A DNA stretch of 64,000 nt from NCBI GenBank assembly GCA_944372345.1, contig CALVYT010000038.1, positions 124,001-188,000 on the forward strand, given 5' to 3'. Both the position numbers and the translations under genes were made by a program. This DNA comes from an uncultured Clostridia bacterium (GTDB lineage: Bacteria > Bacillota > Clostridia > Christensenellales > Pumilibacteraceae). The notes under the pieces were generated by a model that did no database searches, was not told where the DNA came from, and was given only the letters and a program-made list of their open reading frames with translations. Position 1 is the first letter of the stretch; every line of letters starts with the position of its first letter. Shown piece by piece: positions 8,583 to 17,851 of this stretch.

Positions 8583-11033
8583 ATGGAACAGGAACAGAAA
8601 CAAGTTACGACCGGCGACGTACTGAGAAAACTCTATGCTCAGACGGGTGAAAAAGGCGATTTTCTTGTCTACCGTTCTGAAATCGAAAAACTGCAAAGCA
8701 GAATGGGAGCGCTTCTCGCGTCGTGCAGAGAAGCGGCGAAAGCCGTAGCCGCGGCAAAAGCCGCCGAGAAGCCCGCCGCTCCCGCCGAACCTCCCGCACG
8801 GAAGCCCGCTCCCCGGGTCGAACAGCCCAAGACGCGGATACTCCGCACCGATACCGTGCAGCAGCCCGCAGCAAAACCCGCGGCTCCTGCCGCGGCGGGA
8901 GCCGCGCAGAAGCCGGCAAGACCCGCCGTGCCGACATATGTCAAAGGTACGGTCGATCTCAGTCTGCACAGGGACGTTCCGAGAAGGAAGCCTGCGCCTC
9001 AGGCGGGCAGACCTCCGTTCAGAGCGGACGGCAAAGCTCCCGAAAGACCCGCGCCCGTGCGTATGCCGGCGTCGCAGCCTTCTTCGGGTGCGGTGAAACC
9101 GAGAAAAACGGGGGAGAAAAAGAAAGACGGTCCCAAGCCTTTTGAAGAGAAAAAGGCGATGACGAAGCGCACCCTTATCCGTAAAGGATTTATCCAGGAC
9201 GAACTCGACGACGACAGGATCAGAGTGCGTAAGCTCAAAAACAAGAAGAAGAACGACCGTCCCACGGCTGCGCCCAAAGTCATCGACAATGTGACGATCA
9301 CCACCAACCAGGTGACCGTCAAGATGCTCAGCGAAATGATAGGCGTGCCCGCGCAGGAGATAATGAAAAAAATGCTGATGATGGGCGGCGCGCCCGTCAT
9401 GTCCATAAACGACGTGGTCGATTTCGACACGCTGTTCGTCGTGGCGGATTCCTTCGGCGTGACGCTCAATCAGAAAGTGGCGCAGTCGCAGGAAGAACTT
9501 GCCGAAGCATTGCACGAAGAGGCGGACGACGAGAAGGATCTCGTGCCTCGTCCTCCCGTCATCACCGTTATGGGTCACGTCGACCACGGTAAGACGAGCC
9601 TGCTCGACGCTATCAGGAAGACGGACGTCGCGGGCGGAGAAGCGGGCGGCATAACCCAGCACATAGGCGCGTACTCGGTGACGTGGGAATACGAGAAGAG
9701 AAAACGCCTCATCACGTTCCTTGACACGCCGGGTCACGAAGCGTTCACGGAAATGCGCGCGCGCGGCACCAAGGTTACGGATATAGTCATCCTCGTCGTT
9801 GCCGCCGACGACGGCGTTCAGCCGCAGACGGTGGAGGCTATAAACCATGTAAAAGCCGCGGGCGTGCCTATGATAGTCGCTATAAACAAGATCGACAAGC
9901 CGGGCGCAAATCCCGACAAGATCAAGGAAGAACTTTCGCAGTACGGCGTGGTCACGGACGAGTGGGGCGGCGATACGAAGATGGTGCCCATCTCCGCGAA
10001 GAAGAATATCGGTATCGACACCCTGCTCGAAGAGATACTATTCCTTGCCGATCTCAACAATTACAGAGCGAACCCCGACCGCAAGGCTAAGGGCGCCATA
10101 ATTGAAGCTCGGCTCGACAAAGGCAAAGGTCCGGTTGCGACGATACTCGTCCAGAACGGTACGCTGCACAGCGGCGACGCGGTCGTCTGCGGGCTGACGT
10201 ACGGCAAGATAAGAAATATGACGGACGCGAGCGGCAAAACGGTCAAGACCGCGCTGCCGTCCACCGCGGTATCCGTTACCGGTCTTTCAGGCGTGCCGGG
10301 AGCGGGCGACGATATGTGGGTCGTTGACGACGAGAAAACGGCGAAAGAGATCGTGGACGGCAGGATAGAACGCGACAAGATAGCGCACGCGTCCGACAGA
10401 GCGATAAAGTCTTTCGAGATGAATGCGCTCAAAGATCTCAATATCATCATAAAGGCGGACGTGCAGGGCTCTGCGGAAGCGCTCAAATCGTCGATAGCCA
10501 AACTTGCGAACGAGGAAGCGAAAGTCAATATCGTTCACAGCGGCGTGGGTGCGATAAACAAGTCGGATATGATGCTCGCGGAAGTTACGAACGCGTTCGT
10601 CATCGGTTTCAACGTCAAGCCGGACGCGGAAGCGCGCATAATAGCGGAGCATTCCGGCATACGCACGGAAACGTACAGCGTCATATACGACGCGATAGAC
10701 GCGGTGGAAGCGTTGCTCAGCGGTATGACCGAACCCAAGTACGAAGATCGCTATACCGGAAAAGCGGAAGTGCGAAGCATATTCAAAATTTCCAGCGTGG
10801 GCACGGTCGCGGGATCGTACGTCCTCGACGGCAAGATACAGCGCGGAAGCAAAGTCGTCGTCAAGCGCGGCGGCAAGGTCATCTACGAGGGCAAACTCGG
10901 CGGGCTCAAACGCTTCAAGGACGACGTCAAGGAAGTCGCCGCGGGATTCGAGTGCGGTATTTCCGTGGACGGTTATTCCGACTTCGCCGAGGGCGACGAG
11001 ATCGAGGCTTACGTTTCCGAGAGGGTCAAATGA
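8583..11033 (+). CDS. infB: Translation initiation factor IF-2
   Basis: GTPase that brings fMet-tRNA to the 30S subunit and promotes subunit joining. ATG at 8583 follows GGGAGGTAAT. The 816 residues start with an Ala/Pro/Lys-rich variable region (about 50-210). The IF2 N domain follows ([20 protein letters not shown]). The G domain comes next, with GHVDHGKTS near residue 330, DTPGHEAF, and NKID. Domains II-IV end with [18 protein letters not shown]. All nucleotide-binding motifs are intact. The Ala/Pro codon repeats are ordinary low-complexity coding sequence. The stop overlaps the rbfA start. Confidence 0.98.
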   Translation: MEQEQKQVTTGDVLRKLYAQTGEKGDFLVYRSEIEKLQSRMGALLASCREAAKAVAAAKAAEKPAAPAEPPARKPAPRVEQPKTRILRTDTVQQPAAKPAAPAAAGAAQKPARPAVPTYVKGTVDLSLHRDVPRRKPAPQAGRPPFRADGKAPERPAPVRMPASQPSSGAVKPRKTGEKKKDGPKPFEEKKAMTKRTLIRKGFIQDELDDDRIRVRKLKNKKKNDRPTAAPKVIDNVTITTNQVTVKMLSEMIGVPAQEIMKKMLMMGGAPVMSINDVVDFDTLFVVADSFGVTLNQKVAQSQEELAEALHEEADDEKDLVPRPPVITVMGHVDHGKTSLLDAIRKTDVAGGEAGGITQHIGAYSVTWEYEKRKRLITFLDTPGHEAFTEMRARGTKVTDIVILVVAADDGVQPQTVEAINHVKAAGVPMIVAINKIDKPGANPDKIKEELSQYGVVTDEWGGDTKMVPISAKKNIGIDTLLEEILFLADLNNYRANPDRKAKGAIIEARLDKGKGPVATILVQNGTLHSGDAVVCGLTYGKIRNMTDASGKTVKTALPSTAVSVTGLSGVPGAGDDMWVVDDEKTAKEIVDGRIERDKIAHASDRAIKSFEMNALKDLNIIIKADVQGSAEALKSSIAKLANEEAKVNIVHSGVGAINKSDMMLAEVTNAFVIGFNVKPDAEARIIAEHSGIRTETYSVIYDAIDAVEALLSGMTEPKYEDRYTGKAEVRSIFKISSVGTVAGSYVLDGKIQRGSKVVVKRGGKVIYEGKLGGLKRFKDDVKEVAAGFECGISVDGYSDFAEGDEIEAYVSERVK

Positions 11034-11380
11034 GTTACAAAACGGACAGAGTGGCGGGAGAAATAGTAAAGACGATCTCCGTCATACTGCGCGACAAGGT
11101 GCATAATCCCAATATCCCGCTTATGACGACGGTCACGTCCGCCGAGGTCTCCAAGGATCTCAAATACGCGCGCGTATACGTCAGCGTGATAGGCGACGCG
11201 GAGACCGCGGTAGCCGCGCTCAACGCGTCTGCGGGTTATATCAGACACGAGCTTGCAGCCGCTATGCGCGGTATGCGGACAGTGCCCGCTCTCGAATTCA
11301 AAATAGACTCTTCCGTCGAGTACGGCAGAAAGATAGATTCGATATTAAAGGAAATATCCGAGAATGAAAGCCATACTTGA
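11030..11380 (+). CDS. rbfA: Ribosome-binding factor A
   Basis: Cold-adaptive 30S maturation factor of 116 residues. The ATG at 11030 overlaps the infB stop (ATGA); a longer reading from 10952 would be an Arg-rich out-of-frame copy of infB. Family blocks seen are YKTDRVAGEIVKTISVIL, the KH-like TSAEVSKDLKYARVYVSV, and the C-terminal RTVPALEFKIDSSVEYG. The ylxP gene often found between infB and rbfA is absent. Its end overlaps nrnA by 17 bases. Confidence 0.95.
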   Translation: MSYKTDRVAGEIVKTISVILRDKVHNPNIPLMTTVTSAEVSKDLKYARVYVSVIGDAETAVAALNASAGYIRHELAAAMRGMRTVPALEFKIDSSVEYGRKIDSILKEISENESHT

Positions 11381-12305
11381 AGCGATTGACAATGCGGAAA
11401 CGGTACTCATATGCGGACACGTCAGACCCGACGGCGACTGCCTTGGGTCTGCTTTCGCATTGCGCGAATATTGCGTCGGGATGGGGAAGACCGCGGACGT
11501 ATGCAGTCCGTCGCCCATACCCGAATCGTATAAATTTTTGCGCGACAGCGACAAGTTCTGTAAGCTCACTCGCAGGCATTACGACCTGTTCATAGCCGTG
11601 GACTGCGCCACTCGCGACCGCATCGGCAGACTGGACGGTTATTTCCGAAGCGCGGACAGAACGATATGCATAGATCACCACGAAGGGCATTCGGGCTTCG
11701 CGGATATAAACCTTGTCAGGAGCAATGCGTCGAGCACCTGCGAGATAGTGTTCGACATTCTCGAACCGACGGGCAGGATCACGAAAGAGATCGCCGACTA
11801 TCTCTACGTCGGGCTGTCGACGGATACGGGACATTTTATGCACAGCAACACGGACAGCAAGGTGCTGTTCGTCGCTTATCGTCTGGCTTGCCTCGGTGCG
11901 GACTGCCACGGGATAGCTACCGAGCTGTACCGCCGCCGCAGCCGCGCCAAGACCATGCTCATAGCCCGCTCGATAGAAGCGATGAGATTTTACGACGGCG
12001 GAAAGGTGTGCATAGTGCCTATGACCGAGCGTATGCTCGAAGAATGCGGCATAAGTTCCAACGACACCGAGGGCATAATAGACTACGCCATTTCCGTCGA
12101 CGGCGTCGAAGTGGGCGTCAGTATGTGCGCGGAAAAGGCGGACGAATATAAGGTCAGTTTCCGTTCGAGGGGCAGACACGTCAACGAGATCGCCGCCGTA
12201 TTCGGGGGAGGCGGGCATATCTATGCGGCAGGCTGTCGGATCTGCGGGGAAACGGAAGACGTCATAGATAAGATATTGAAAGCCATAAGGGATACGGAAG
12301 AATAA
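11364..12305 (+). CDS. nrnA: DHH-DHHA1 phosphoesterase, NrnA-like (oligoribonuclease/pAp phosphatase)
   Basis: Predicted Mn-dependent bifunctional enzyme that degrades 2-5-mer RNAs and 3'-phosphoadenosine phosphate. The 313-residue protein shows the DHH-family metal motifs GHVRPDGDCLGSA (N-terminal), AVDCATRDRIG, and IDHHEGH near residue 100, then STDTGHF. The DHHA1 domain is marked by FGGGGHIYAAGC. Location between rbfA and truB is the normal Firmicutes position. The start at 11364 overlaps rbfA. RecJ is less likely because the protein is much shorter than RecJ. Confidence 0.88.
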   Translation: MKAILEAIDNAETVLICGHVRPDGDCLGSAFALREYCVGMGKTADVCSPSPIPESYKFLRDSDKFCKLTRRHYDLFIAVDCATRDRIGRLDGYFRSADRTICIDHHEGHSGFADINLVRSNASSTCEIVFDILEPTGRITKEIADYLYVGLSTDTGHFMHSNTDSKVLFVAYRLACLGADCHGIATELYRRRSRAKTMLIARSIEAMRFYDGGKVCIVPMTERMLEECGISSNDTEGIIDYAISVDGVEVGVSMCAEKADEYKVSFRSRGRHVNEIAAVFGGGGHIYAAGCRICGETEDVIDKILKAIRDTEE

Positions 12306-13163
12306 TTGCTTAACGGAGTCATCAATATCGATAAGCCGCGCGGCATTTCAAGTTCGCTCGCGGTATCCAGAGTCCGCCGAGCACTCGGCGTGCGCAAAGC
12401 GGGGCATATGGGAACGCTCGATCCGATGGGAGAGGGCGTGCTCGTTATGGGCGTCGGGAAATGTACGCGGCTGTTTGACTATTTCCTCGGAAAAAGCAAG
12501 ACTTACGAAGCGTCGTTTAAGTTCGGTATGACGACGGATACGCTTGATATAACGGGCGCGGTAACAGGCGAAACGGCGCATATACCTACTATGTCAGACA
12601 TAATATCCGCGCTTCCTCGACTTATTGGTAAAATTTCGCAGCTTCCTCCGCAATACAGCGCAAAATCCGTGGGCGGCAGGCGCGCATACGAGCTTGCCCG
12701 CAAAGGCATTGCCGCCGAGCTGCGACCGTCCGAAGTGACGGTATATTCGTTTTTGCCGATCGGAGAGATCGGGGAAAACGAATATATGTTTTCGGTGGAG
12801 TGCTCGTCGGGAACGTACATACGTTCGTTGTGTCGCGATCTTGCGGAGTCGCTCGGTTCGCTGGCGGTAATGACCTCGCTCAGGCGCACGCGCTGCGGCG
12901 CGTTTACGATAGATGACGCGGTGTCGCCCGACGAGGCGCGCGCGGAAAACGTGATACCGCCCGAAAAGGCGCTTGCGGGGCTGCCTTTCGTCGAAGCGCC
13001 GTCGGAGCAATTCAAACGGCTGTCGTGCGGAGTGCCGATAGATCTGCCGGGCGTTCCCGACGGACCGTTCGCGCTCGGCTGCGCGGGAGTGTTTTTCGGG
13101 ATCGCGTCGCGCGGTGAGCGCGGAGTGCGCGTGACCGTCAATTTGAGGGAGGACGAAGTATGA
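12306..13163 (+). CDS. truB: tRNA pseudouridine-55 synthase
   Basis: Makes pseudouridine 55 in the T-loop of tRNAs. The start is a TTG at 12306, directly after the nrnA stop, chosen because translation then begins MLNGVINIDKPRGISSS, which is the family N-terminus. The catalytic Asp sits in GHMGTLDPMGEGVL near residue 40. KTYEASFKFGMTTDTLDITG and SGTYIRSLCRDLAESLG follow. At 285 residues it lacks a long C-terminal PUA extension. Coupled by ATGA overlap to ribF. Confidence 0.95.
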   Translation: MLNGVINIDKPRGISSSLAVSRVRRALGVRKAGHMGTLDPMGEGVLVMGVGKCTRLFDYFLGKSKTYEASFKFGMTTDTLDITGAVTGETAHIPTMSDIISALPRLIGKISQLPPQYSAKSVGGRRAYELARKGIAAELRPSEVTVYSFLPIGEIGENEYMFSVECSSGTYIRSLCRDLAESLGSLAVMTSLRRTRCGAFTIDDAVSPDEARAENVIPPEKALAGLPFVEAPSEQFKRLSCGVPIDLPGVPDGPFALGCAGVFFGIASRGERGVRVTVNLREDEV

Positions 13164-14038
13164 ACGTAGCGGAGTTCGGCAGTCCCATAGCTCGCCGAAT
13201 ATATCTCGCTCTCGGCTATTTCGACGGCATGCATCTCGGGCACAGGGCGATAGCCGAGACCGTCCGTTCTTCCGCGGAGAAACTCGGCTGCGCTCCGGCA
13301 ATATCCACGTTTGCGGACAGCCCCGCGGGAAAGACGCCGGTATATTCCTATCACGACAGAAAGGAACTTTACGCCGAGTGCGGAATGGAGATATGCCTTA
13401 CGATGTATTTTTCCGCGGTGGGCAGAATGACGGGAGGGGAGTTCTTTCGCCGTCTGACGGAAACTTACGACATTGCTGGAATAGCCTGCGGAGAGGATCA
13501 TACGTTCGGGTGCGACCTGCTCGGCGTGGATGAACTCGGAAAGCTCTGCGCGGAAAAGAATATCCCGCTGACGGTCGTGCCGACGGTATATCTCGAAGGC
13601 GTCAAGGTGTCGAGCACGCTTGTAAAAAACTATCTGCTCGCGGGCGACGTGGACGCGGCGAAGCGGGTGCTCGTCCGCCCTTATCATATGCGCGGACCGG
13701 TGATAAGCGGAGACGGCAGAGGGCGCGGCATAGGCGTGCCTACGATAAATATCCGCATTCCTACGGGTATTTTTGCAATGAAGCAGGGAGTATACGGAAC
13801 GTATACCGAAGTGGGCGGAAAGCGGTATCGCTCGGTGACGAACGTGGGACCGCGCCCGACCTTTATGCAGAATAAATTCGCGGTGGAAACCAATCTGATC
13901 GGTTATGAGGGCGGCAGTCTGCTCGGCGAGTCCGCGTCGGTGGAATTTTACAGGTATCTCCGCCCGATCAAAAAATACGCGAGCGCGGAGGAACTCGTCG
14001 CGCGGATAAAAAAAGACAAGGAGTGGACCGATCTGTGA
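13160..14038 (+). CDS. ribF: Bifunctional riboflavin kinase/FAD synthetase
   Basis: Converts riboflavin to FMN and then FAD. The 292 residues contain the N-terminal nucleotidyltransferase domain, with GYFDGMHLGH near residue 18 and STLVKNYLLAGDV, and the C-terminal riboflavin kinase domain, with RGRGIGVPTINI, GVYGTYTEVGGKRYRSVTNVG and FYRYLRPIKKYAS. ATG at 13160 overlaps the truB stop. No FMN riboswitch is present because the gene is internal to the operon. Confidence 0.96.
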   Translation: MNVAEFGSPIARRIYLALGYFDGMHLGHRAIAETVRSSAEKLGCAPAISTFADSPAGKTPVYSYHDRKELYAECGMEICLTMYFSAVGRMTGGEFFRRLTETYDIAGIACGEDHTFGCDLLGVDELGKLCAEKNIPLTVVPTVYLEGVKVSSTLVKNYLLAGDVDAAKRVLVRPYHMRGPVISGDGRGRGIGVPTINIRIPTGIFAMKQGVYGTYTEVGGKRYRSVTNVGPRPTFMQNKFAVETNLIGYEGGSLLGESASVEFYRYLRPIKKYASAEELVARIKKDKEWTDL

Positions 14039-14877
14039 TCAGGATAGGACCGAGCGGAAATTCCCTGTCGTTTTACGAACAGGGGCATAAGCATACGAAA
14101 GAAGCGGCGGCGTGGCTTGCGGAGATGGGGCTGACGGCTTACGAATATTCATTCGGCAGGGGCGTCAGGATCGGCGCGGAAGCTGCGTCGGAAATAGCCG
14201 CCGAATTTGCGAAGTACGGTATAGAGATAAGCTCTCACGCGCCGTATTACACCAATTTCGCCAATCCCGACGACGAAATGATAGAAAAGTCGATGGACTA
14301 CATACGGCAGACGATCGTCGCCGAGCATATGTTCGGCGGCAGGCGCACGGTGTTTCACCCCGCTTCGTGCGGAAAGTCGGAGCGCGGCGAAGCGGTCGCG
14401 AGGGCGAAAGCGAATATCGCGCGTATGATGGAGCGGCTGTCCGACATATCGTTCGATTTCATACTTTGCCCCGAAACTATGGGCAAGCTGAACCAGATAG
14501 GTACGGTCGAGGAGATCGTCGATTTCTGCACGCTGGACGACAGGCTGTATCCGTGCTTCGATTTCGGGCATATAAACAGTTATACGCGCGGCGGGATAAA
14601 GGGGTACGACGACTATAAGCGTATCATCGATTACACCGCGGATAAACTCGGCGATAAAAAGGCGGGCGCGTTCCACGTCCATTTTTCCAAGATAATGTAC
14701 GGGGAAAAGGGCGAGCTCAAACACCTGACGTTTGCCGACGACAAGTACGGACCGCTTTACGAGGGTCTTGCGAAAGTCATCGACGAATACCGCATAGAGC
14801 CGTTTATCATATGCGAGTCGGACGGTACGCAGGCGGAGGACGCGCTTGCGATGAAGAAAATGCACGTTTCGGCATAG
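14035..14877 (+). CDS. Endonuclease IV-like TIM-barrel protein (AP endonuclease family 2)
   Basis: Likely metal-dependent nuclease acting on abasic DNA, or a related sugar isomerase-fold enzyme. GTG at 14035 follows AAGGAG and overlaps the ribF stop. The 280-residue protein starts IRIGPSGNSLSFYEQGHKHT, a clostridial EndoIV-like signature. It keeps a series of candidate zinc ligands: SSHAPYY, VFHPAS, CPETMGKL, CFDFGH, FHVHFSK and ICESDG. That pattern matches the three-zinc site of Nfo, but the overall sequence is divergent, so the substrate is uncertain. It is the last gene of the rimP operon. Confidence 0.8.
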   Translation: MIRIGPSGNSLSFYEQGHKHTKEAAAWLAEMGLTAYEYSFGRGVRIGAEAASEIAAEFAKYGIEISSHAPYYTNFANPDDEMIEKSMDYIRQTIVAEHMFGGRRTVFHPASCGKSERGEAVARAKANIARMMERLSDISFDFILCPETMGKLNQIGTVEEIVDFCTLDDRLYPCFDFGHINSYTRGGIKGYDDYKRIIDYTADKLGDKKAGAFHVHFSKIMYGEKGELKHLTFADDKYGPLYEGLAKVIDEYRIEPFIICESDGTQAEDALAMKKMHVSA

Positions 14878-14899
14878 GAGGGCAAGGACGCCGCATTGC

Positions 14900-14928
14900 T
14901 TTACATATTCGCGGCGTCGTGTTATAAT
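14900..14928 (+). promoter_or_regulatory. Sigma-A promoter of pepQ, giving a leaderless mRNA
   Basis: TTTACA (14900-14905) and a perfect TATAAT (14923-14928) are spaced by 17 bases. Only six bases (ACGTTT) separate the -10 box from the ATG at 14935, so the usual start point falls on or next to the start codon. Confidence 0.8.
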
Positions 14929-14934
14929 ACGTTT

Positions 14935-15975
14935 ATGTACGGGACTTTATTTGAAAAAAACGACGCCGTCATCGTATTCGGGAACTCGAACAGATATTAT
15001 CTGACGGGGACGGACACGTCGTTCGGCTGCGTGCTCCTGCTGCCGGACGCGAAGGTCTTTTATACCGATTTCCGCTATGAAATCGCGGCGAAACGCTCGG
15101 CGGACGGCTGTGAGGTTGTTATAACTTCTCCCGGAAAACTGTACGGTCTGCTTGCCGACAGGCTGGCGTCCGCGGGCGCGAAAAACGTCGGTTATGAGGA
15201 CGACGTTATGACAGTCGCTGCTTTCAAGGAACTCAAAAAACAACTCGGAAAATACAATTTCCGTTCCGTTTCGGCGGAACTGGCGAAGCTGCGCAGTATC
15301 AAGACGGAAGAAGAGATAGAGAAGATGAAAAAGGCGCAGTCGGTCACCGAGCGCGCTTTGTCCGCGGTGCTCCCGCTGCTTAAAACGGGCGTTACCGAGC
15401 GTGAGATAAGCGCGGAACTGACGTACAGATTTCTCAAACTCGGAGCGGACGGCGCGGCGTTCGACAATATCGTGGCTTTCGGCGAGAATTCTTCCGACTG
15501 TCACCACATTGCGGGCGACAGGAAGCTGGAGCGCGGCGACGTCGTACTGTTCGACATCGGAGCGAAAGCGGACGGATACTGTTCGGATATGACGCGTTCG
15601 TTCGTATACGGCGAAGCGTCGGAGGACGTTGCGGAAATATACGATCTCGTACTGACGGCGCAGCGCAATGTGCTCGGGTTCCTGCGCGCGGGAATGACGG
15701 GCAGAGAAGCCGACGCCATAGCCCGCGAGTATTTCAGAGCAAACGGTTTTGAGCGTGAATTCGGGCATTCGTTGGGTCACGGAGTGGGCATAGACATTCA
15801 CGAAGGTCCGAGGCTTTCCGCCGCAAATTACGACGAACTGCCCGAAAATTGCGTAGTGACCGTCGAGCCGGGGCTTTATCTTGAAAAATTCGGAATAAGG
15901 ATCGAAGATATGGTCGTTGTGAAAAAAGACGGCATAGAGAACTTGACAAATTTCGCGAAAAGTATTATCATATAA
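14935..15975 (+). CDS. pepQ: Xaa-Pro aminopeptidase/dipeptidase, M24 family
   Basis: Cytosolic Mn-dependent peptidase that cleaves X-Pro bonds. I start it at ATG 14935: a TTG 39 bases earlier would lie inside the promoter. The 346 residues have an N-terminal creatinase-like domain (1-120). The pita-bread domain follows with metal ligands in LFDIGAKADGYCSDMTRSF (two Asp), GHSLGHGVGIDIHEG (His) and VEPGLYLEKFGIRIED (two Glu). It is upstream of efp, the common clostridial pairing, which fits a role in handling proline-rich peptides. No Shine-Dalgarno is seen. Confidence 0.92.
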   Translation: MYGTLFEKNDAVIVFGNSNRYYLTGTDTSFGCVLLLPDAKVFYTDFRYEIAAKRSADGCEVVITSPGKLYGLLADRLASAGAKNVGYEDDVMTVAAFKELKKQLGKYNFRSVSAELAKLRSIKTEEEIEKMKKAQSVTERALSAVLPLLKTGVTEREISAELTYRFLKLGADGAAFDNIVAFGENSSDCHHIAGDRKLERGDVVLFDIGAKADGYCSDMTRSFVYGEASEDVAEIYDLVLTAQRNVLGFLRAGMTGREADAIAREYFRANGFEREFGHSLGHGVGIDIHEGPRLSAANYDELPENCVVTVEPGLYLEKFGIRIEDMVVVKKDGIENLTNFAKSIII

Positions 15976-16048
15976 ACGGCGGTGCGGTCGCGCCGCGCTT
16001 GTGCGTGCGGACCGATCGAGCGAATAGACAGACAATAAGGAGAATTTT

Positions 16049-16606
16049 ATGGTAGCAGGCGATTTCAGAAAAGGCACTACGTTTGAGAAAGACGGAAAAG
16101 TGTTCCGCGTGGTGGATTTCCAACACGTCAAGCCCGGCAAAGGTTCAGCGTTCGTCCGGACGAAATACAAGAACGTCGTCACGGGACAGGTTCTCGAAGA
16201 ATCCTTCAGCCCGACGGAAAAGTTCCTCGACGCGAGGATAGACACGAAGGCATATCAGTTTCTGTATGCCGACGACGATTTCTGCTATTTCATGGATCCC
16301 GAGACGTTCGATCAGATAAACGTCAATATCGATGACTGCCGCGACGCGCTCAAATACATCATTCCGGAAATGATGGTTTCCATCCAGTCGTACAAGGAAG
16401 TGCCGTTCAGCGTCGAGCCGCCTAACTTCGTAGAACTTACCGTCGCCGAAACGGAACCCGGTATCCAGGGCGATACGTCCAAAGCGGGTAATAAGCCCGC
16501 GACGCTGGAAACGGGTGCGGCGATCCAGGTCCCGCTGTTCATCAATATCGGCGACAAGATCCGCGTCGATACGAGAACGGGCGAGTATATGTCGAGAGTG
16601 AAGTAA
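16049..16606 (+). CDS. efp: Translation elongation factor P
   Basis: Rescues ribosomes stalled at polyproline stretches. ATG at 16049 has a strong AAGGAG 6-7 bases upstream. The 185-residue length and three-domain layout are standard: a KOW-like domain I with [14 protein letters not shown] (the conserved lysine of the modifiable loop is present), then the two OB domains, ending with [19 protein letters not shown]. In the 73 bases after pepQ there is a GC-rich imperfect hairpin without a T-run, so pepQ and efp are probably co-transcribed. Confidence 0.97.
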   Translation: MVAGDFRKGTTFEKDGKVFRVVDFQHVKPGKGSAFVRTKYKNVVTGQVLEESFSPTEKFLDARIDTKAYQFLYADDDFCYFMDPETFDQINVNIDDCRDALKYIIPEMMVSIQSYKEVPFSVEPPNFVELTVAETEPGIQGDTSKAGNKPATLETGAAIQVPLFINIGDKIRVDTRTGEYMSRVK

Positions 16607-16704
16607 TATCCGATATTTCCGGAGCGATATTCGCCGAAGTGAAATAAAGACAAGGCGTAAAAATGAAAATATGATATACTGATGTATGGGAACAGGGTGA
16701 ATGA

Positions 16705-16750
16705 GATCCCCGCGGGCGGTTTGGCAGCCCGCGGGGATCGTTTGCTTTAT
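16705..16750 (+). terminator. Intrinsic terminator after efp
   Basis: A perfect 13-base-pair stem (GATCCCCGCGGGC at 16705-16717 with its complement at 16727-16739) and a 9-base loop are followed by GTTTGCTTTAT. The T-tract is interrupted, so termination may be incomplete. Confidence 0.75.
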
Positions 16751-16770
16751 CTCCGGAAATGTTGTATAAT
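16742..16770 (+). promoter_or_regulatory. Sigma-A promoter, probably for the kinase/hydrolase pair
   Basis: TTGCTT (16742-16747) and TATAAT (16765-16770) with a 17-base spacer overlap the tail of the preceding terminator. It points to the kinase gene, leaving a leader of about 120 bases. A second TATAAT at 16871-16876 has only a poor -35 (TAGCTT). Confidence 0.65.
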
Positions 16771-16897
16771 ATCTGCGGACGATACGGGAGAAAAAACAAT
16801 TCGATCGCGGGGTACGGGGCTATGGATAAATAGGTCAAATACGGAAATAGCTTTGCGGCTGCGGCAATGGTATAATTGAGTAAAGAGGTAAATCGCT

Positions 16898-17851
16898 ATG
16901 AGAATAGAAAGGATAAAAGCCTTGCCGCTCACGAAAAAACAGGCGTTGGAATATGCCCGTATCGTCGTCAGACAAAAATCGGGTAAAAGCGCCGTAAAGG
17001 TCAGGTATATGGGCGGCGGTTCGTTCGGACGCGCCGTTGCCGTTCAATGCCGTGACGGGCAAAAACTGGTCGTTAAGTTTTTGCGGGCGAAGGATATGAT
17101 GGAAAAAGAGGTCAATGACCTTAAACTGCTCGCAGACCATAGCTCGATCAGAGTGCCTGCCGTACTCTTTGCGCGGCTTGGCGACGATGAGATCCCCGTG
17201 GACTGTTACGGAATGGAACAGATCGAGGGAAAGAGCGCGCTTTTTGCGCTCGGTATGCTTTTCCTCGGCAAAAAACGCAGAAAGGAATTTGCCGAGAAAG
17301 TCGCCTCGGCATTGCACGTCATCCATTCCTGCAAAAATGATAAGTTCGGCGATACGATGAACGCCGACTGCGACAGCTGGCTCGACTACTACCGTCCTTT
17401 TGCCGCAGAGGTGATGCAAAAGGCGGAGGAATATTTTGCGGCGGGGAAGCTGAAGAAAAAGATCGTTCTTGCCATGCGCGCGGCGTGGGAAAAGTTCGAC
17501 GTCATATTCTCCGAAGAAGTCGGCGAAGCCTGTCTGATCCACGGCGACCTCAACGTCGGCAATATTATGGTCGGCAAAGGCTATAAGATCACAGGGTTCA
17601 TCGATCCGCTCAATTCGGCATATGCGGACAGGGAGTACGACTTGTTCCAGTTCGACAACCTGACGGGCAAGCGGTTTTTTCTGCGCGAAACGTATATCGA
17701 AAAATACGGAGCGAGCCGTTACTGCAAGCAGAAACTTGCTTTTTACGGGCTTTGGAATGAAGTCTATTGCTATATCAGATCGGGCGTTCTGATAAGTCTT
17801 ATAATGGATCCGCTCGTAAAGAATATGAACAAAAGGCTGAAAGAGTTATGA
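16898..17851 (+). CDS. Aminoglycoside phosphotransferase/choline kinase-like small-molecule kinase
   Basis: Protein-kinase-like fold enzyme of 317 residues that probably phosphorylates a small hydroxylated or amino compound; the substrate cannot be read from sequence. ATG at 16898 follows AAAGAGG. A glycine-rich loop (YMGGGSFGRAVAV), a lysine in LVVKFL, the catalytic-loop LIHGDLNVGNIM and the metal-binding GFIDPLNSAYADREYDL are all present. It overlaps the following hydrolase start by 4 bases, suggesting a two-gene unit. The pair is not part of a conserved operon here and may be accessory. Confidence 0.75.
   Translation: MRIERIKALPLTKKQALEYARIVVRQKSGKSAVKVRYMGGGSFGRAVAVQCRDGQKLVVKFLRAKDMMEKEVNDLKLLADHSSIRVPAVLFARLGDDEIPVDCYGMEQIEGKSALFALGMLFLGKKRRKEFAEKVASALHVIHSCKNDKFGDTMNADCDSWLDYYRPFAAEVMQKAEEYFAAGKLKKKIVLAMRAAWEKFDVIFSEEVGEACLIHGDLNVGNIMVGKGYKITGFIDPLNSAYADREYDLFQFDNLTGKRFFLRETYIEKYGASRYCKQKLAFYGLWNEVYCYIRSGVLISLIMDPLVKNMNKRLKEL

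Larger units (their letters stand above)
16607..16897 (+). other. Non-coding region between efp and the kinase gene
   Basis: The 291 bases hold the efp terminator (16705-16750), a promoter (16742-16770) and a second TATAAT (16871-16876) just before the kinase. An open frame of 65 codons (16682-16879) runs through the terminator and has no family-like sequence, so I do not call it a gene. Confidence 0.6.

Noticed and set aside
8740-8930. Repetitive GC-rich stretch in infB
   Set aside because: Coding low complexity of the IF-2 N-terminal region.
16848-16876. Possible second promoter TAGCTT-17-TATAAT before the kinase
   Set aside because: The -35 box is too weak to support; noted only in the region entry.
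16682-16879. A 65-codon frame between efp and the kinase
   Set aside because: It crosses a strong terminator and a promoter and has no family-like features.
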